A program made the translations under genes and the position numbers. DNA of 64,000 nt from Paraphysoderma sedebokerense (Eukaryota > Blastocladiomycota > Physodermatomycetes > Physodermatales > Physodermataceae), in contig JAHLJZ010000007.1 of the NCBI GenBank assembly GCA_025602915.1, forward strand, positions 434,001-498,000, written 5' to 3'. The notes under the pieces were generated by a model. The model was not told the origin of the DNA. It worked only from the letters and a program-made list of their open reading frames with translations, and did no database searches. Positions 47,801 to 61,558 of the stretch are shown here, piece by piece. How positions within the stretch are numbered: position 1 is the stretch's first letter; each line of letters begins with the position of its first letter.

Positions 47801-50800
47801 TGCTTCTTCCTCCGCCTTGACAAGGATGAAGGTCCCGGAAGAGGCTCGTTATTCTCATCAAGTCCGTACCCATGTCGATGATTTCTTCGAGACGGCGACA
47901 GCGAAAACGAAGACATTTTCAAAGTTACAGATTCAATGGCCTCTTCCAAATCCTCCACTTCCAAAACCTTGTTTGCAAGCGCAGTATTCAAATTTCGAAC
48001 AGACCGGTACAACGTATCAAGAGAAGGCGCCCTTTCGGAGAAGTTTGTAAACGTTCTTTTGACAATTTACATAAGAGTAACAACATACTTAAACTTTTTA
48101 CGTCCGTACTTCGATTCTTCAATCTTCTCTCCGGCAATATTTAGCAATTCTGACAATTCTTGCAATTTTATGCTGACAAGCTGTTAACATAAATCCACGT
48201 CAATAATTGTAGCAAAATAAGAGATTTAATGACGGAAAATACCTGAACATTCTTATCTAACCGATTCTTCAGGTCTTCCTGTTCTGGTCCTAATTTTCGG
48301 ATTTTTAAAAATCGAGCCAACATAGGGTCCTTTTTTGCTTCCACGAACTGATTAATTTCTGCTCTTTTCGCTTCCACTAAGAGAATATGGGTTCAGTATA
48401 CAGGTGTATGATGACAGAATAAATTTTGCAGGCGCCAACCTTTAAGCAAATCAGAGTTCAACAGATTTCCATCAAATTTACATTGCTTAGATGCATCAAC
48501 CAAATCTTTCATTTGAGATTGGACGTCATTTAGCATTTGACCCAAATCAAGTAAGTTGCTCAAAGTCCATTGATCAGACGTGGGTGGCTGGGTCGCCGCT
48601 TGAAATTTGACACTCGCTTCTGAAGACAAGTCACGAAGCTAATCGATTTTCAGGATTTAGTATCAATACCACAATTCAAAAACGAAAGACCAAGTTACCT
48701 CTTGCATTTCATTTTCAAAAATTTCACAAATATTAATAAATTCTTGAGTGATGGGCTATTCAAAATAAATTGAGTCCACTTTGCAAAAAGCATTGCAGAA
48801 AATAATGAACTTACTCCAACATTCTCTCTCGGTATCAATGAAGAATTTTCGATTGAAGCCGGTTGAGAGAAGGTAGTCGCTGGGAGGGCAGGTTGCGCTC
48901 CGCCAGGGAATGTCTCTGGCCGGGGAGCAGAGATTGAAAACCCCCGTTTCCTGCCAGACGATTCCACTTGATTTTGGGTTGTTGGCATAAACGGCATGGA
49001 CGCAGCAGGCATGCCTTCCGTGTTGCCGGTCAGTTTGAAAGCAGATGACGAAGTGCTTTGACTTTCAGCGGCTGAACCAATGCGAGAAGTCGAGGAAGGG
49101 AATGTCGACGTCATTGGAGCCTTATTCATTCCAGTTGAAGGAAGCGAAGCGGTGAAAGGTGAGACGACCGAGGGTTGAGTTGGAGCGTTAAAGGAAAACG
49201 AAGTTTGAGCTGCGGGTGCCGTGATTGGTTGCATAGCCGGAGAAATGGTAGCTATACTGCTTATAGCTGCCGGCGTTCCGCCACTCAACTTGCGGGGAAG
49301 ACTGGGCGGCTGGAAAGCGACTCCAGAAGGCGGTGTGACTGTCCCTTGTCGAATATCCGGTGCCGGTAATAACATTGGTTTTTTCATTTCAGGATATGCA
49401 GTTTTCTCTTTCGCTGCATCTATATTAAGACAATGATACGCAGAAATAGATCCCTCGCTATTAAGAAAGTACAGCAAAGGCATTGGGAAAAGTGGTGTAT
49501 CATCAACGTCAGGGTTAAGAGGAGGCAACGTATCCGTCGATGTCAAATCAATACATAGACCCAGTGGAAATGTGTCGACACCAAGATCATCGGAAAAGGG
49601 AAGCGAAGCCCTCGTTGTTTCACCAAGGGTCCAACTCCTCCAACTTGAATCCTTGCACCCAAAAACCCCGATATCTGGCGAGTTTGCATTCGCTACGAAA
49701 ACGGTGTAGGCCGTATTCCCTGGCCTTGCGAAATTGAAACGCATAGTGAGCAAGAATCGCTCATGTGTTCATAAATAGAGATTGTTTGCCTCACCAGTTT
49801 TTCAGCATTTCTAAATAGAATTTAGAGCTTTTATCCGAAATCATCGGGAAACAAGGATTGGGCGATATGTGGTAGCTGATGGATTTCTTATGCAACAGCT
49901 AAGTTAATTGACTTGTCACAAGGAGAATTTACGAGTTGAGCATACCCCTTTATCCGCCAATTGAACTATTACCAGATCACTCGATGCAGAGCAGTCAAGC
50001 TCTTCCGTCACAAATGCGATAAAAGTGCTGGAGTGAACCCAAGCCAATTCATCCACTGCAAAAGGTAGTGTTAGAATATGAATGTGAAGTAAGCTGCCTC
50101 TTGGTACTTACCAAAACGACCCGGAAAATCCGCTGGCGGGGGTATGGTTTGTTTGATATCTCCGTTTGATGATAGTTGGTATATAGTCCCAGTTGCGGTG
50201 CCAATTGCAATCTGCTTTCCCTTCGGACTCCAACAAACTATAGGAATATCGTCCCCTGAGTATTCCAATATATAAGTATAGTGATAGGAGCAACTTACGC
50301 GAAGTGATGTCGTCCATCGGAAAGACTCTAAGGACATTCCCTGCTTTAGAATCTACCAAAGTCAACTTTCGATTATCTCCTAGTAGGGCAACCAACTCTG
50401 CTTGGTCGCCCGTGTTTGGCCTAATATCCATGATTTCTTCACAATCGACAGATACTTTATGAACTGGTACGACAGCCGACTGAAATCAATCTCACATGCA
50501 TTAATATCTGTCAAACGAAGCTATTGGAATGAGAGATCTAACCCACCGATTTTGCTACTTCGCGAACATCGTAAATCCATAATTCAGCCTTCGGGCCGTC
50601 CTTCGCAATTGCAACGAACAGTGTCAATTCATCGCTGGACAAAGCCAAATAGCGAGTTTTACATGGAGACGCCAGATTGACAACGACTTTGCGAAGCTCG
50701 GATTCATTGGATTTGAGTGATTGCCTTAGATCCTTGAGTTCGGTGTAAAGGAAACCTGATTGAGAGGAGTGTTTCCGATCAACACTTCTACCACAACTAA

Positions 50801-51123
50801 CTATAACAAAATAAAAACATACCATCAGGAGTACCGATAATGGCATATCCGTATGTATTTGATACTTGCAATAAATTGATCCGAGACGGAATATCCGAAG
50901 AAAACGGAGTTTCCGTAACCTGTAGAGGAGCGTCGCTATGGTATTGCTTCAACTGGAACTGGATTCACACATAACAATAAGGAAAGAGATAGTTAGTACT
51001 TCAGACCCAACGATACTCTCATGATCAGGATGGCCATCAGATAGCTAGTATAGTTCTTACAATGTTCTCCACATCTAGGTCATCTTCAAATTCCTTGGAA
51101 CTTACTTCTGGATCTGCTGCCAT
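44883..51123 (-). CDS. NUP214: Nucleoporin NUP214/Nup159
   Basis: The ATG at 51123 starts MAADPEVSSKEFEDDLDVEN. About thirteen exons end with ...TNAFTQLRK and a stop at 44883-44885, a C-terminus typical of FG nucleoporins. The N-terminal third is a beta-propeller (PSRINLLQVSNTYGYAIIGT, AELWIYDVREV, VCWSPKGKQIAIGTATGTIY, FPLGLCIDLTS), the docking platform for the mRNA-export helicase Dbp5/DDX19. Pro/Ser/Thr-rich FG sequence follows, then a coiled-coil segment over short exons at about 48.7-47.9 kb for Nup62/Nup88-type assembly. A second large FG domain comes last, with over a dozen FG/FGxP repeats (45.8-45.0 kb, repeating AFGKPAFG). It sits on the cytoplasmic face of the nuclear pore. Exon edges are approximate. 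Confidence 0.92.
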
Positions 51124-51804
51124 TGGCGATTTTGAGATCCAGATACTTAGTCAGCTTAAACTTTTTTATATTGAGATCGATCACTGCAGGATGGTTTGGC
51201 GAAATGACGATATACTCTTCTGTAGCGGAACGACTCGAGTTCGTCTTGAACGGAGTCAATCAGCCATCAGGCTTTTGTTTTGTTTACTTCTGTCGCGCCA
51301 AAATGAATGAACCCTAATCTCTCTCGCAATCCAAAGATAATTGATGTTTGTCATAGGGATATGAGAAATTTCATGTTATCATATTAATTTGGGTATTAGA
51401 TGCTCATGTTTCATCGCTCAATGGCCAACCCCGGTTCTTGACCGTCAGCGGCTCGAATGAAAGTTTCCGACAGCAAAACCAATGATAATTCAATTTGTCA
51501 AGGGAAGACCGCCCTCATCGATGATCAACATGGAATTTATTATTCCTTCCAAACAGCTAGCGGCAGCGTAGTCTACGAATGGAGGAGATCGAGCTATTAC
51601 ACGAAATCCATTTGCAATTGCATGGAAGAGCCAGGCGATAAAGATTAGTCCGATCATGCTCCAATTATCCTCGACCAAATTTCGGAAAGAACAAGTTTCA
51701 GCAAAAGATGTCGAAAGCCACTTTTGGATACTGTGGTTTCAATATTCAACCTGGTGAGATTATACATTGTAATATAATTTGCGGTATGTGCCCTGATTAA
51801 TTGT
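51124..51804. other. NUP214: 0.7 kb intergenic region
   Basis: This region separates the NUP214 start from the FSIP1 stop (both minus strand). A 62-codon minus-strand frame at 51490-51678 has a hydrophobic stretch (WSMIGLIFIAWLFHAIANGF) but no recognisable family or clear start and intron context. No gene is supported. Confidence 0.35.
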
Positions 51805-53939
51805 TTATAGAGCATTTAATGCTTTCGACTCCATAGACATGAAACTCTCTAACGTCGTCGTCGTCGATTGGTCTTCTGCAGCATTTTGATTAGTCCATCA
51901 CTCAAAATACTGGCTGAACGACGGAATCATTTACCCCAATTAACACTTCCATCTCCGTACTTGCTGCTCATCAGACTAGCTTCGTTCTTTATGGACTCGA
52001 AAATGAGCCGATCAAGAAGATCACGTTGGATTGGCTGTCGGATGATAAGTGCGTTAGATTCGAGAGGGAACATCGAAGCTCCGTGTGGAAGCCATACCTT
52101 AATTTGCACATCTTCCGCTTGCAATCTCAGCTTTCCTAGCTCCTTTTCTAACTGCTTCAATCTTTTACTCTCGTCATGAATGATCCTTTTTAATTCGATG
52201 TCACCGGATGCGGTCACTCTTTCAACTTCTGTGCACTTCAATTAGCCTCTTAACTATCTTAAATCGTCGAAGTGAAATGAAATGTCATTTGACGAACCCT
52301 TCTGCCAATCGACGCTGTGTAGATCAGATGAAGTCGACCAAACGGACGATCTCGGTGTTTGTGATCCTACGGAGTGTTCATGCGTGGATAGGGCAGTGGA
52401 TTTTGAATCCCATTCTAAAGGAGGAATTATCTGCTGAAGACGACTAAAGCGCATCGCAAGGGTTTAGGCTTAAAAAAGATCCATATAAGCGCTAGCCTTG
52501 AATAAACTAACCTGTGAATTGAATTTAGCTTTTCGAGATCTTCGGGCTCCGGTGTAAATCCTGACAGTACGCTCACTGGGCGAGTTTCGGGTGACCCAAT
52601 ACTCTAAGATAGCGTAGAGCAATAAGACAGGCCCCGTCAGCGAGAATATTTTCAGTGAAATACGAGACGTTATACATACACAACTATAGCTGGCATCGTC
52701 GAAATCAATCTCTAATACACGTTCCACTCTTTTCTCTTCGTCTTCCGACATTGCGCTGAAAAATCGAGCATCCGCACCAAGCTTATCGCAATGAGTATGG
52801 TATCAACGACAACAAGTAATACACAGATTGACAAGGGAACGATGACAGTACCACTATATTTCTCTGAATAAAATCACCTTTCTTAAAATTCTTTGGCATC
52901 GATGGCGTCGTGCGCGAACCATTTGACTTGTCTGTGCCGATACTGTTAATGATGCGGTCTACTTCGATACCAGGGACACACTTGCTTACATTCTTGATGA
53001 TTCTTTGAATCACTCTGGTCGCTTGCTAATCCTGTGGAAAGTTCTTTTTCAAAAGTTGCTTCTGTAAGGAATGTTGCGTCATTGACGTGATCGAAATTCT
53101 GTGAGCGTGAAAGCATCGTCAAGACATCTTTTCTTTTGGATTTTAACTCTTTTTCGATTTCTTTATCCAGCTTTATGTGGGTTCCGTTGATTGATTCCAT
53201 TTCTTTGCTCTGTCGTGCAAGTTTTTTGAGTAATTGAAATTTGGTCTCTAAAATATAGTCGCAATTCTTGATCTCCTCCAAGGCAGCTATAATTTTTGGG
53301 TCGTTTGTGTCTAATTTGAATGGTTTAGCCTGAATACATTGCGCAATGTGGCGGATGAGAAGGATAGAATGAACACATCAACAATTGAAAAGCAAATTGA
53401 GATAATTTTCAATGAATAAATAATACCATTCTAGTTGAATCATCCTCCGACGCAGCGGCTATTGGTTGAACTGAAATTGAATTGCCAATCTCTTGCTGCT
53501 CTGGGGATCGTTGTGTTGACTCTTCCTCAATATCAGTAACTGCCAGATTGTCCGGTCGTGATGCAGGTTGCACCTCAACGTATGAAATCATCGGTTCGGG
53601 TTCTATCTCCAAGTTTCGTCAACCATTAATATCCAGGTTATCACTGTTTCGCCTTAATATCATTCGGTCCATACCCTCAATTGGCAGTTGTTCCAGCTTA
53701 TTCGGTGTCTTACAATGAACAACTCTCTCTGGTATCTGTCCAAATGAAAAAGAAATAAATAAGTCGTAACATCGTAGAGTATGTTCATATCGAGTGCAAT
53801 TGATAATTGATACACCACCATCGGAGTCTTCGGCACCGTCCTAACAGACATTCGTTCAGAGAGGGGAAGTTAGAAAATATCCCCGGAAAGATAATGCTTA
53901 TGAAACAGTTGCTTACGTTTCTTGTATAAAAGAATTCAT
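51805..53939 (-). CDS. FSIP1: Fibrous sheath-interacting protein 1 (FSIP1)-like flagellar protein
   Basis: A multi-exon gene runs from the ATG at 53939 (MNSFIQETTVPKTPMV) to the TAA at 51805-51807. The last intron, 51876-51934, joins VNWG to EDQSTTTTLES. The diagnostic block lies across the 52.8 kb intron: GDFIQRNIV joins LGADARFFSAMSEDEEKR and then VERVLEIDFDD. This matches the conserved FSIP1 core (human FIKRNIELAKDAG...EEKKRLVELL, recalled from memory). An upstream coiled segment (LLKKLARQSKEMESINGTHI) matches the FSIP1 KMKKLDKIL region. FSIP1 is known from sperm tails and cilia. Its neighbour 148 bp away, DRC1, is axonemal. A short intron near 53.65 kb removes an in-frame TGA. The role in the flagellum is inferred from homology. 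Confidence 0.8.
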
Positions 53940-54087
53940 CTCAATCAAATCTTTAATTCCGCAGATTGTGGTGTTAATTCAGAGACAATCGCGATTCGCG
54001 TAAATCCTGATCTCTGCGTGTTTGAAAGTCCTCGGTCCAGTCCTACTCTTATGCCCTAATCGAACAATTCACTTGGACTGCATCATT
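53940..54087. promoter_or_regulatory. FSIP1: Bidirectional promoter of FSIP1 and DRC1
   Basis: Only 148 bp separate the two divergent start codons of flagellar genes, so they must share promoter sequence. No TATA box is obvious. This would fit joint induction at zoospore formation. Confidence 0.6.
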
Positions 54088-57121
<3,034 letters not shown>

Positions 57122-57583
57122 GAAGCATTGTTGTATTGTTGTTCGTTGTAAGTTAAAGAAGCTACAATGTGCAGATCTTTAAGTAGATTGTAGAATTGTC
57201 AAAGAGAATTAATTTTTAATATGCCAGCCGTACTATGAATCAATTTTAGATCCGTAAAGGAATCCATCACACATACTTACATCAATTAATCGAGAGACGA
57301 ACGGATTCAACATAGTTTCAAGAGTGGGACGGATCAATCGATGTCACAGACCACTGGTCTGAGTATCGCTTGTCTGCAGAGCATTCAATTGTGCGCTAGG
57401 ATTGCTAGTCGATTTGTAAAATTATTTAAATCTTGTCATGGTTCTTGGTGGAAATCTCTCTTGCACAAAGTGTCGTCGGTTTTGTGGCGCGAATTTCAAT
57501 GATGGTGGCGGATGAAATACAACTTTGCCGGGCCATTTCAGACTATTAGCGTCGGAGTGGTCGCACTAACATACTAATCGTAG
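57122..57583. other. DRC1: Intergenic region DRC1 to IAH1
   Basis: A 462-bp spacer between two plus-strand genes contains a 15-bp palindrome (CAGACCACTGGTCTG, 57347-57361) and nothing else clear. Confidence 0.4.
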
Positions 57584-57625
57584 ATGGTGATGAATCGATT
57601 GGTGCCTTCATCTACTTTATATCCA

Positions 57626-58576
57626 ATGTTGAAGCAATTTTTATTATTCGGTGACAGTATAACCCAGGTACTGTTTTTATCCATCCGATTGCCGGATTTG
57701 AATGTGTCCTCTCAACTCAAAAACCGACAATTTAGAATGGCGAAGTGACATTATTTTATCGTTCTTAGTATTCATTTGAAGTTCAGTTGCGAGGATGGGG
57801 TGCTCAGTTGGCACATTCCTATCAGAGAAAATTAGATGTTCTGTGTAGAGGATACTCGGGTATATCGCAAAACCGTTCCTGCGTTTTCTTTTTCGTTCAT
57901 GTAAAATCCATGTTAGTTGAACTAATAATTACTTCTGCTTTGTGATAAATCAGGCTACAACACAACACAAGCTATTCCCGTTCTTTCACACATTTTGTCA
58001 ACCCTCCCTCCTCTCACAGCGGCCACAATTTTCTTTGGAGCCAATGACTCTGCTTCAACTCCACTTCAGAAAGTCGAGTTAGATCAGTACCGATCAAATC
58101 TTCAAACCCTGATCCAAATGATAAAATCACATTCAAATGATTGTTTAGTATTGGTGCTTACCCCGCCTCCGGTACAGGAAGAAGTGTGGGACAAGGAATG
58201 CATGAGAAAATATAATGAACATGGTGATCGTACATTAAATTCTGCTCAGAAATATGCCACAGTGGCATTAGAGGTGTCCAAAGAAATGAATGAAAAACTG
58301 GATAAAGTGGTCGGTATAGACATAATGAGTTCTTTTTTGAAGTATGCCAGTTCAAGGAACGTGGGAGGACAGCAAAATGGAAGTGATGTCGTGCAAGAAG
58401 GATTGAAAGATCTCTTGTGGGATGGACTTCATTTGTCTGCTCAAGGGAATGACTTGCTGTTTAAAGAAATTGTCACAGTGCTGACAAAATATGGATTGGG
58501 TGTGGATGACTTACCGATGTGCTTTCCGTATTGGAGGGACGCGGCCGAAGGAACGCAACCGCTAAAACCATGGTGA
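57626..58576 (+). CDS. IAH1: Isoamyl acetate-hydrolysing esterase (SGNH/GDSL)
   Basis: Exons 57626-57667, 57769-57859 and 57954-58576 give 251 aa. An in-frame ATG at 57584 would add 14 residues. Block I FLLFGDSIT holds the catalytic Ser. RGWGAQLA, RGYSGYNT and IFFGANDS are the other SGNH blocks (Gly and Asn), and DGLHLSAQGN carries the Asp-His pair. Length and block spacing match yeast Iah1 and animal IAH1. It hydrolyses short acyl esters such as isoamyl acetate, and no signal peptide is seen. It is in the same direction as DRC1 and the HSL-type gene but has its own spacer on each side. Confidence 0.93.
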
Positions 58577-59173
58577 TTATATGTACGATGATATGTAATT
58601 GATAGACGATTCAACTTTTATATATAACCACACATCATATTTGTCTGAATCGGTGTTGTGCCTGGCCGATATGAATATTGTGCATGATAAATGCAGCCAT
58701 AGAAGTGATCACAATGTCCTCGTCTTGAATGCAAAGCCATCAAACCACATCCTCCACCTTGTGTATATATACAATAATGCTAATACATGATTGCGTAGTG
58801 GCAAAGTCTCACATCCTCGATTCTGCCTCCTTCGACACAATGCAAACACAATCGGTCACCGGTACATCCGCACAATATCCACACAATGCGTTGTCAATGA
58901 AAAAACCACTCGGCGTTGCGGCTGCATTCGTACCACACGAGAGACTCAAAAAGAGGTCGTGTCCCCGTGCTACATTTACATCCACATCGCAACATCACTG
59001 ACTCTCCTCATCGCTAGGACGACTGAAACCATATTCATATTGTTGTGGTCGTCGGTAAAGTCTCTCATCTGCGCTAATAACCGTAGCTACGGCACATTCC
59101 AGAGTATATCTCCCCCCTGTCTCGTAACCTAGGCGCATACCGTTCCCATTCACCCGCAACTCGTACACTATCG
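58577..59173. other. IAH1: Intergenic region IAH1 to HSL-type gene
   Basis: About 600 bp serve as the 3' flank of IAH1 and the promoter of the HSL-type gene. Short open frames lack recognisable domains. A GTATATCTCC stretch near 59104 could be a weak TATA element. Confidence 0.4.
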
Positions 59174-61021
59174 ATGCCCCGATTGCCTTCCTCGTCGCAA
59201 CCATCGGTCGATACCCACAATGACCCCATTCTCAAAACTCTGAGGAATACACCTAAAACGTTTCTTCATGATTTGATACATTTCAGTTCTTTCTTGTTCG
59301 GTTTCGTCCTTCAAATGATATTCTTCGTTGGGCATGAACTCACAGCCAAAAAATCGAAGTTCCCTCTTCACAACGAATTCTATAAACAGAATCATCATCG
59401 GAAAGCCCAAGTACCGCCACCTCGTTCGAGGGCACCCTCGGAAAAACACGAAATACACAATACGTCGTCATACTTCCTTCCGACTCGAAGTCTCATCACT
59501 CATGTCGTAATTTCATTCCTTCAATATCTTGCCGCACATCCTCGTTCCAATATGCGACGTTTCAGAGCTTTAGGAAAGGGAGCCGAATACTTTGCAATGT
59601 TAAAAGCAAAATATGATCTCGGATTATTTTTGAAGCCGAAACCAAAGCATAAGCGAACTAGCCTCGTCATCAAGAGATTCGCATTTGAAGTAAAGCCGGA
59701 GTACGAAATCGATTTGGAAGAGGACAATTTTGGATGGCCAGATCAATCAAAATTAAAAGGTCCGAGAACACTGAAAGGGGACTGGTTCTTGAAAAAGTCT
59801 TTGCTGAATAAGCCTAGAGGAAAAGTGATGCTGTATTATCATGGTGGAGGGTATTGTGCATTTTCCCCTACTACCCATCGACCGTGGACTGCAAGGTTGG
59901 CAGATCAGACGGGAATGGAAGTCTTCTCGTTGGATTATAGGTTGAGTCCAGAATTCCCGTTCCCTGCCGCCATTCATGACGCCTTTGCAATGTACCAATA
60001 TGTCATGCAGGAACTTGATGTATCTCCCGACGACATAATCATTGCTGGTGACTCTGCTGGGGGCGGACTTTGTATGGTATGTAATTCCTTCAATTATTGA
60101 TAAACTTTTCTGCATTTAAATTGATATCGGAATTGGATGGATAGGCGCTCTTACAAATTCTACATCGCCATTCATTACCCTACCCCGCCGGTGCATACTT
60201 GGTTTCCGTAAGTTCGATATTCGCTTCTTAATTATTTCTGAATGTGCCTTGATCTAACCAGCTTGGTGAAATTAGCCTTGGGCAGACTTATCAAAGGAGA
60301 TACCCACACTCTACGACAACTATCATCTTGATTTCCTGGGCATTTTGTTGCACCCAGACTGCGATCTCGCTAAAATGTATGCCGGTCGGAGGTCTACTGA
60401 TATAGATGAATTCGTAAAAATGGATCTTGTATCGCCCGTACGTGACTTTTCTTGCTGTTTGATAAACTATCCCTTCTACTCTAACATTAAATATTCGACT
60501 ACATATAATAGGCTGTTTCACCCAATCTGCCCACAAACCTTCCTCCGATTTTAATCCAAGCTTCACCACATGAACAACTATCGCATTCTATTGTTGCCTT
60601 ATTCCGAAATCTCATCTCTACTGCCCCAAAGTCAAACGTGACATTTGAATTATACGAAGGCATGGTACATGTTTTTCATATAATCGGTGATATCATACCG
60701 CTCGTCAAAGGGGTCGATATAGTTCAAGTAAGTGTTGATCGATTCAAAAATTGGGTGAAGAATGAGGAATATGGCGTTGGTTGGAAGCTGGATTCTCATA
60801 AGGTTGCTGCTGGTAGCTCCAAATATGAAGAAGAGGATGAAGAAGTAAATTTGAATGGAGATTCAGACACCAATCGTAAAGGCAACAAAAACAGTAAAAT
60901 TGGTCGAACTAGTCGCCGTGATAGTGGAACCGAAATTCAGAAAAGAAATGGCAAATCCGTCAAATTTGTATTGAGAGAGGGAAAAGTAGTTTACACTAAG
61001 GTTTACTCTTGTAAAGAATAA
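59174..61021 (+). CDS. HSL-family alpha/beta-hydrolase, membrane-anchored
   Basis: Exons 59174-60076, 60145-60207, 60276-60437 and 60512-61021 give 545 aa. An N-terminal hydrophobic segment (FSSFLFGFVLQMIFFVG) suggests an ER or lipid-droplet anchor. The oxyanion motif is YYHGGGYCAF, the nucleophile is in AGDSAGGG, and the catalytic His is in EGMVHVFHI. This is the hormone-sensitive-lipase (bacterial type IV) layout. The acid position is odd: the usual E-x-L-x-D motif after PPILIQ reads HEQLSHS, with His in place of Asp. The last 110 residues or so are acidic and Lys/Ser-rich, probably disordered. Family members hydrolyse acyl esters, steryl acetates or triacylglycerol. Activity here is uncertain. 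Confidence 0.85.
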
Positions 61022-61558
61022 GAGCATCGATCTCTGAGAAATCGGATGTTGATTTGCAGTTTCTCTTGATTCACTTGACTCTGTGTTTTTCATTTGCGAC
61101 AATTTATCGCGATATTGCCTTTTCAATTCGTGTTCGTTGTAACATGTATTAATCTTGATAGTGAAATCGCTGTCGTATATTTATTGTATATAAAATAAAA
61201 AGACAATGGTCTTTGGAAATTGTGCTGCGTCCAATAGCTTCACTGAGGGAAATTTGTTTTGAATTCATACAAAGTTTTGATAAGGTTCGACTTACAATGC
61301 TCATCATGGTCTTTAAACAAAGTCCTCGATCAACAACAGCAACCCGATATTTGAATATTAACTTGAAGGACAGTAACCTTTTTTCAATCTATACAGTTTG
61401 ATAAACTAATTACATTTCTACTGAACACTCTTGCCGCAAGATGATGTCTCGACCGCCCCTTAGCCGATCGTTAATTCTCAGCCTGCAACAAAAGTAGTCT
61501 AATTTGGATTTAATATCATATCGATGTGCATAATTCAACGTAGATAACTCTAAGTTAC
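61022..61558. other. Tail-to-tail intergenic region
   Basis: About 540 bp lie between the stops of the HSL-type gene (+) and SPAG16 (-). It is AT-rich, with no gene seen. Confidence 0.4.

Noticed and set aside
51457-51678. Overlapping small frames on both strands, one with a membrane-like stretch
   Set aside because: No family similarity, conserved start or splice support. Listed only as intergenic content.
53600-53700. In-frame TGA in the FSIP1-like gene, considered as recoding or a broken gene
   Set aside because: A GT-AG intron of about 68 nt with a TTGAC branch-like site removes it and keeps the frame.
57347-57361. 15-bp palindrome CAGACCACTGGTCTG
   Set aside because: Isolated, with no poly-T or gene-end relation. 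Not strong enough to call.
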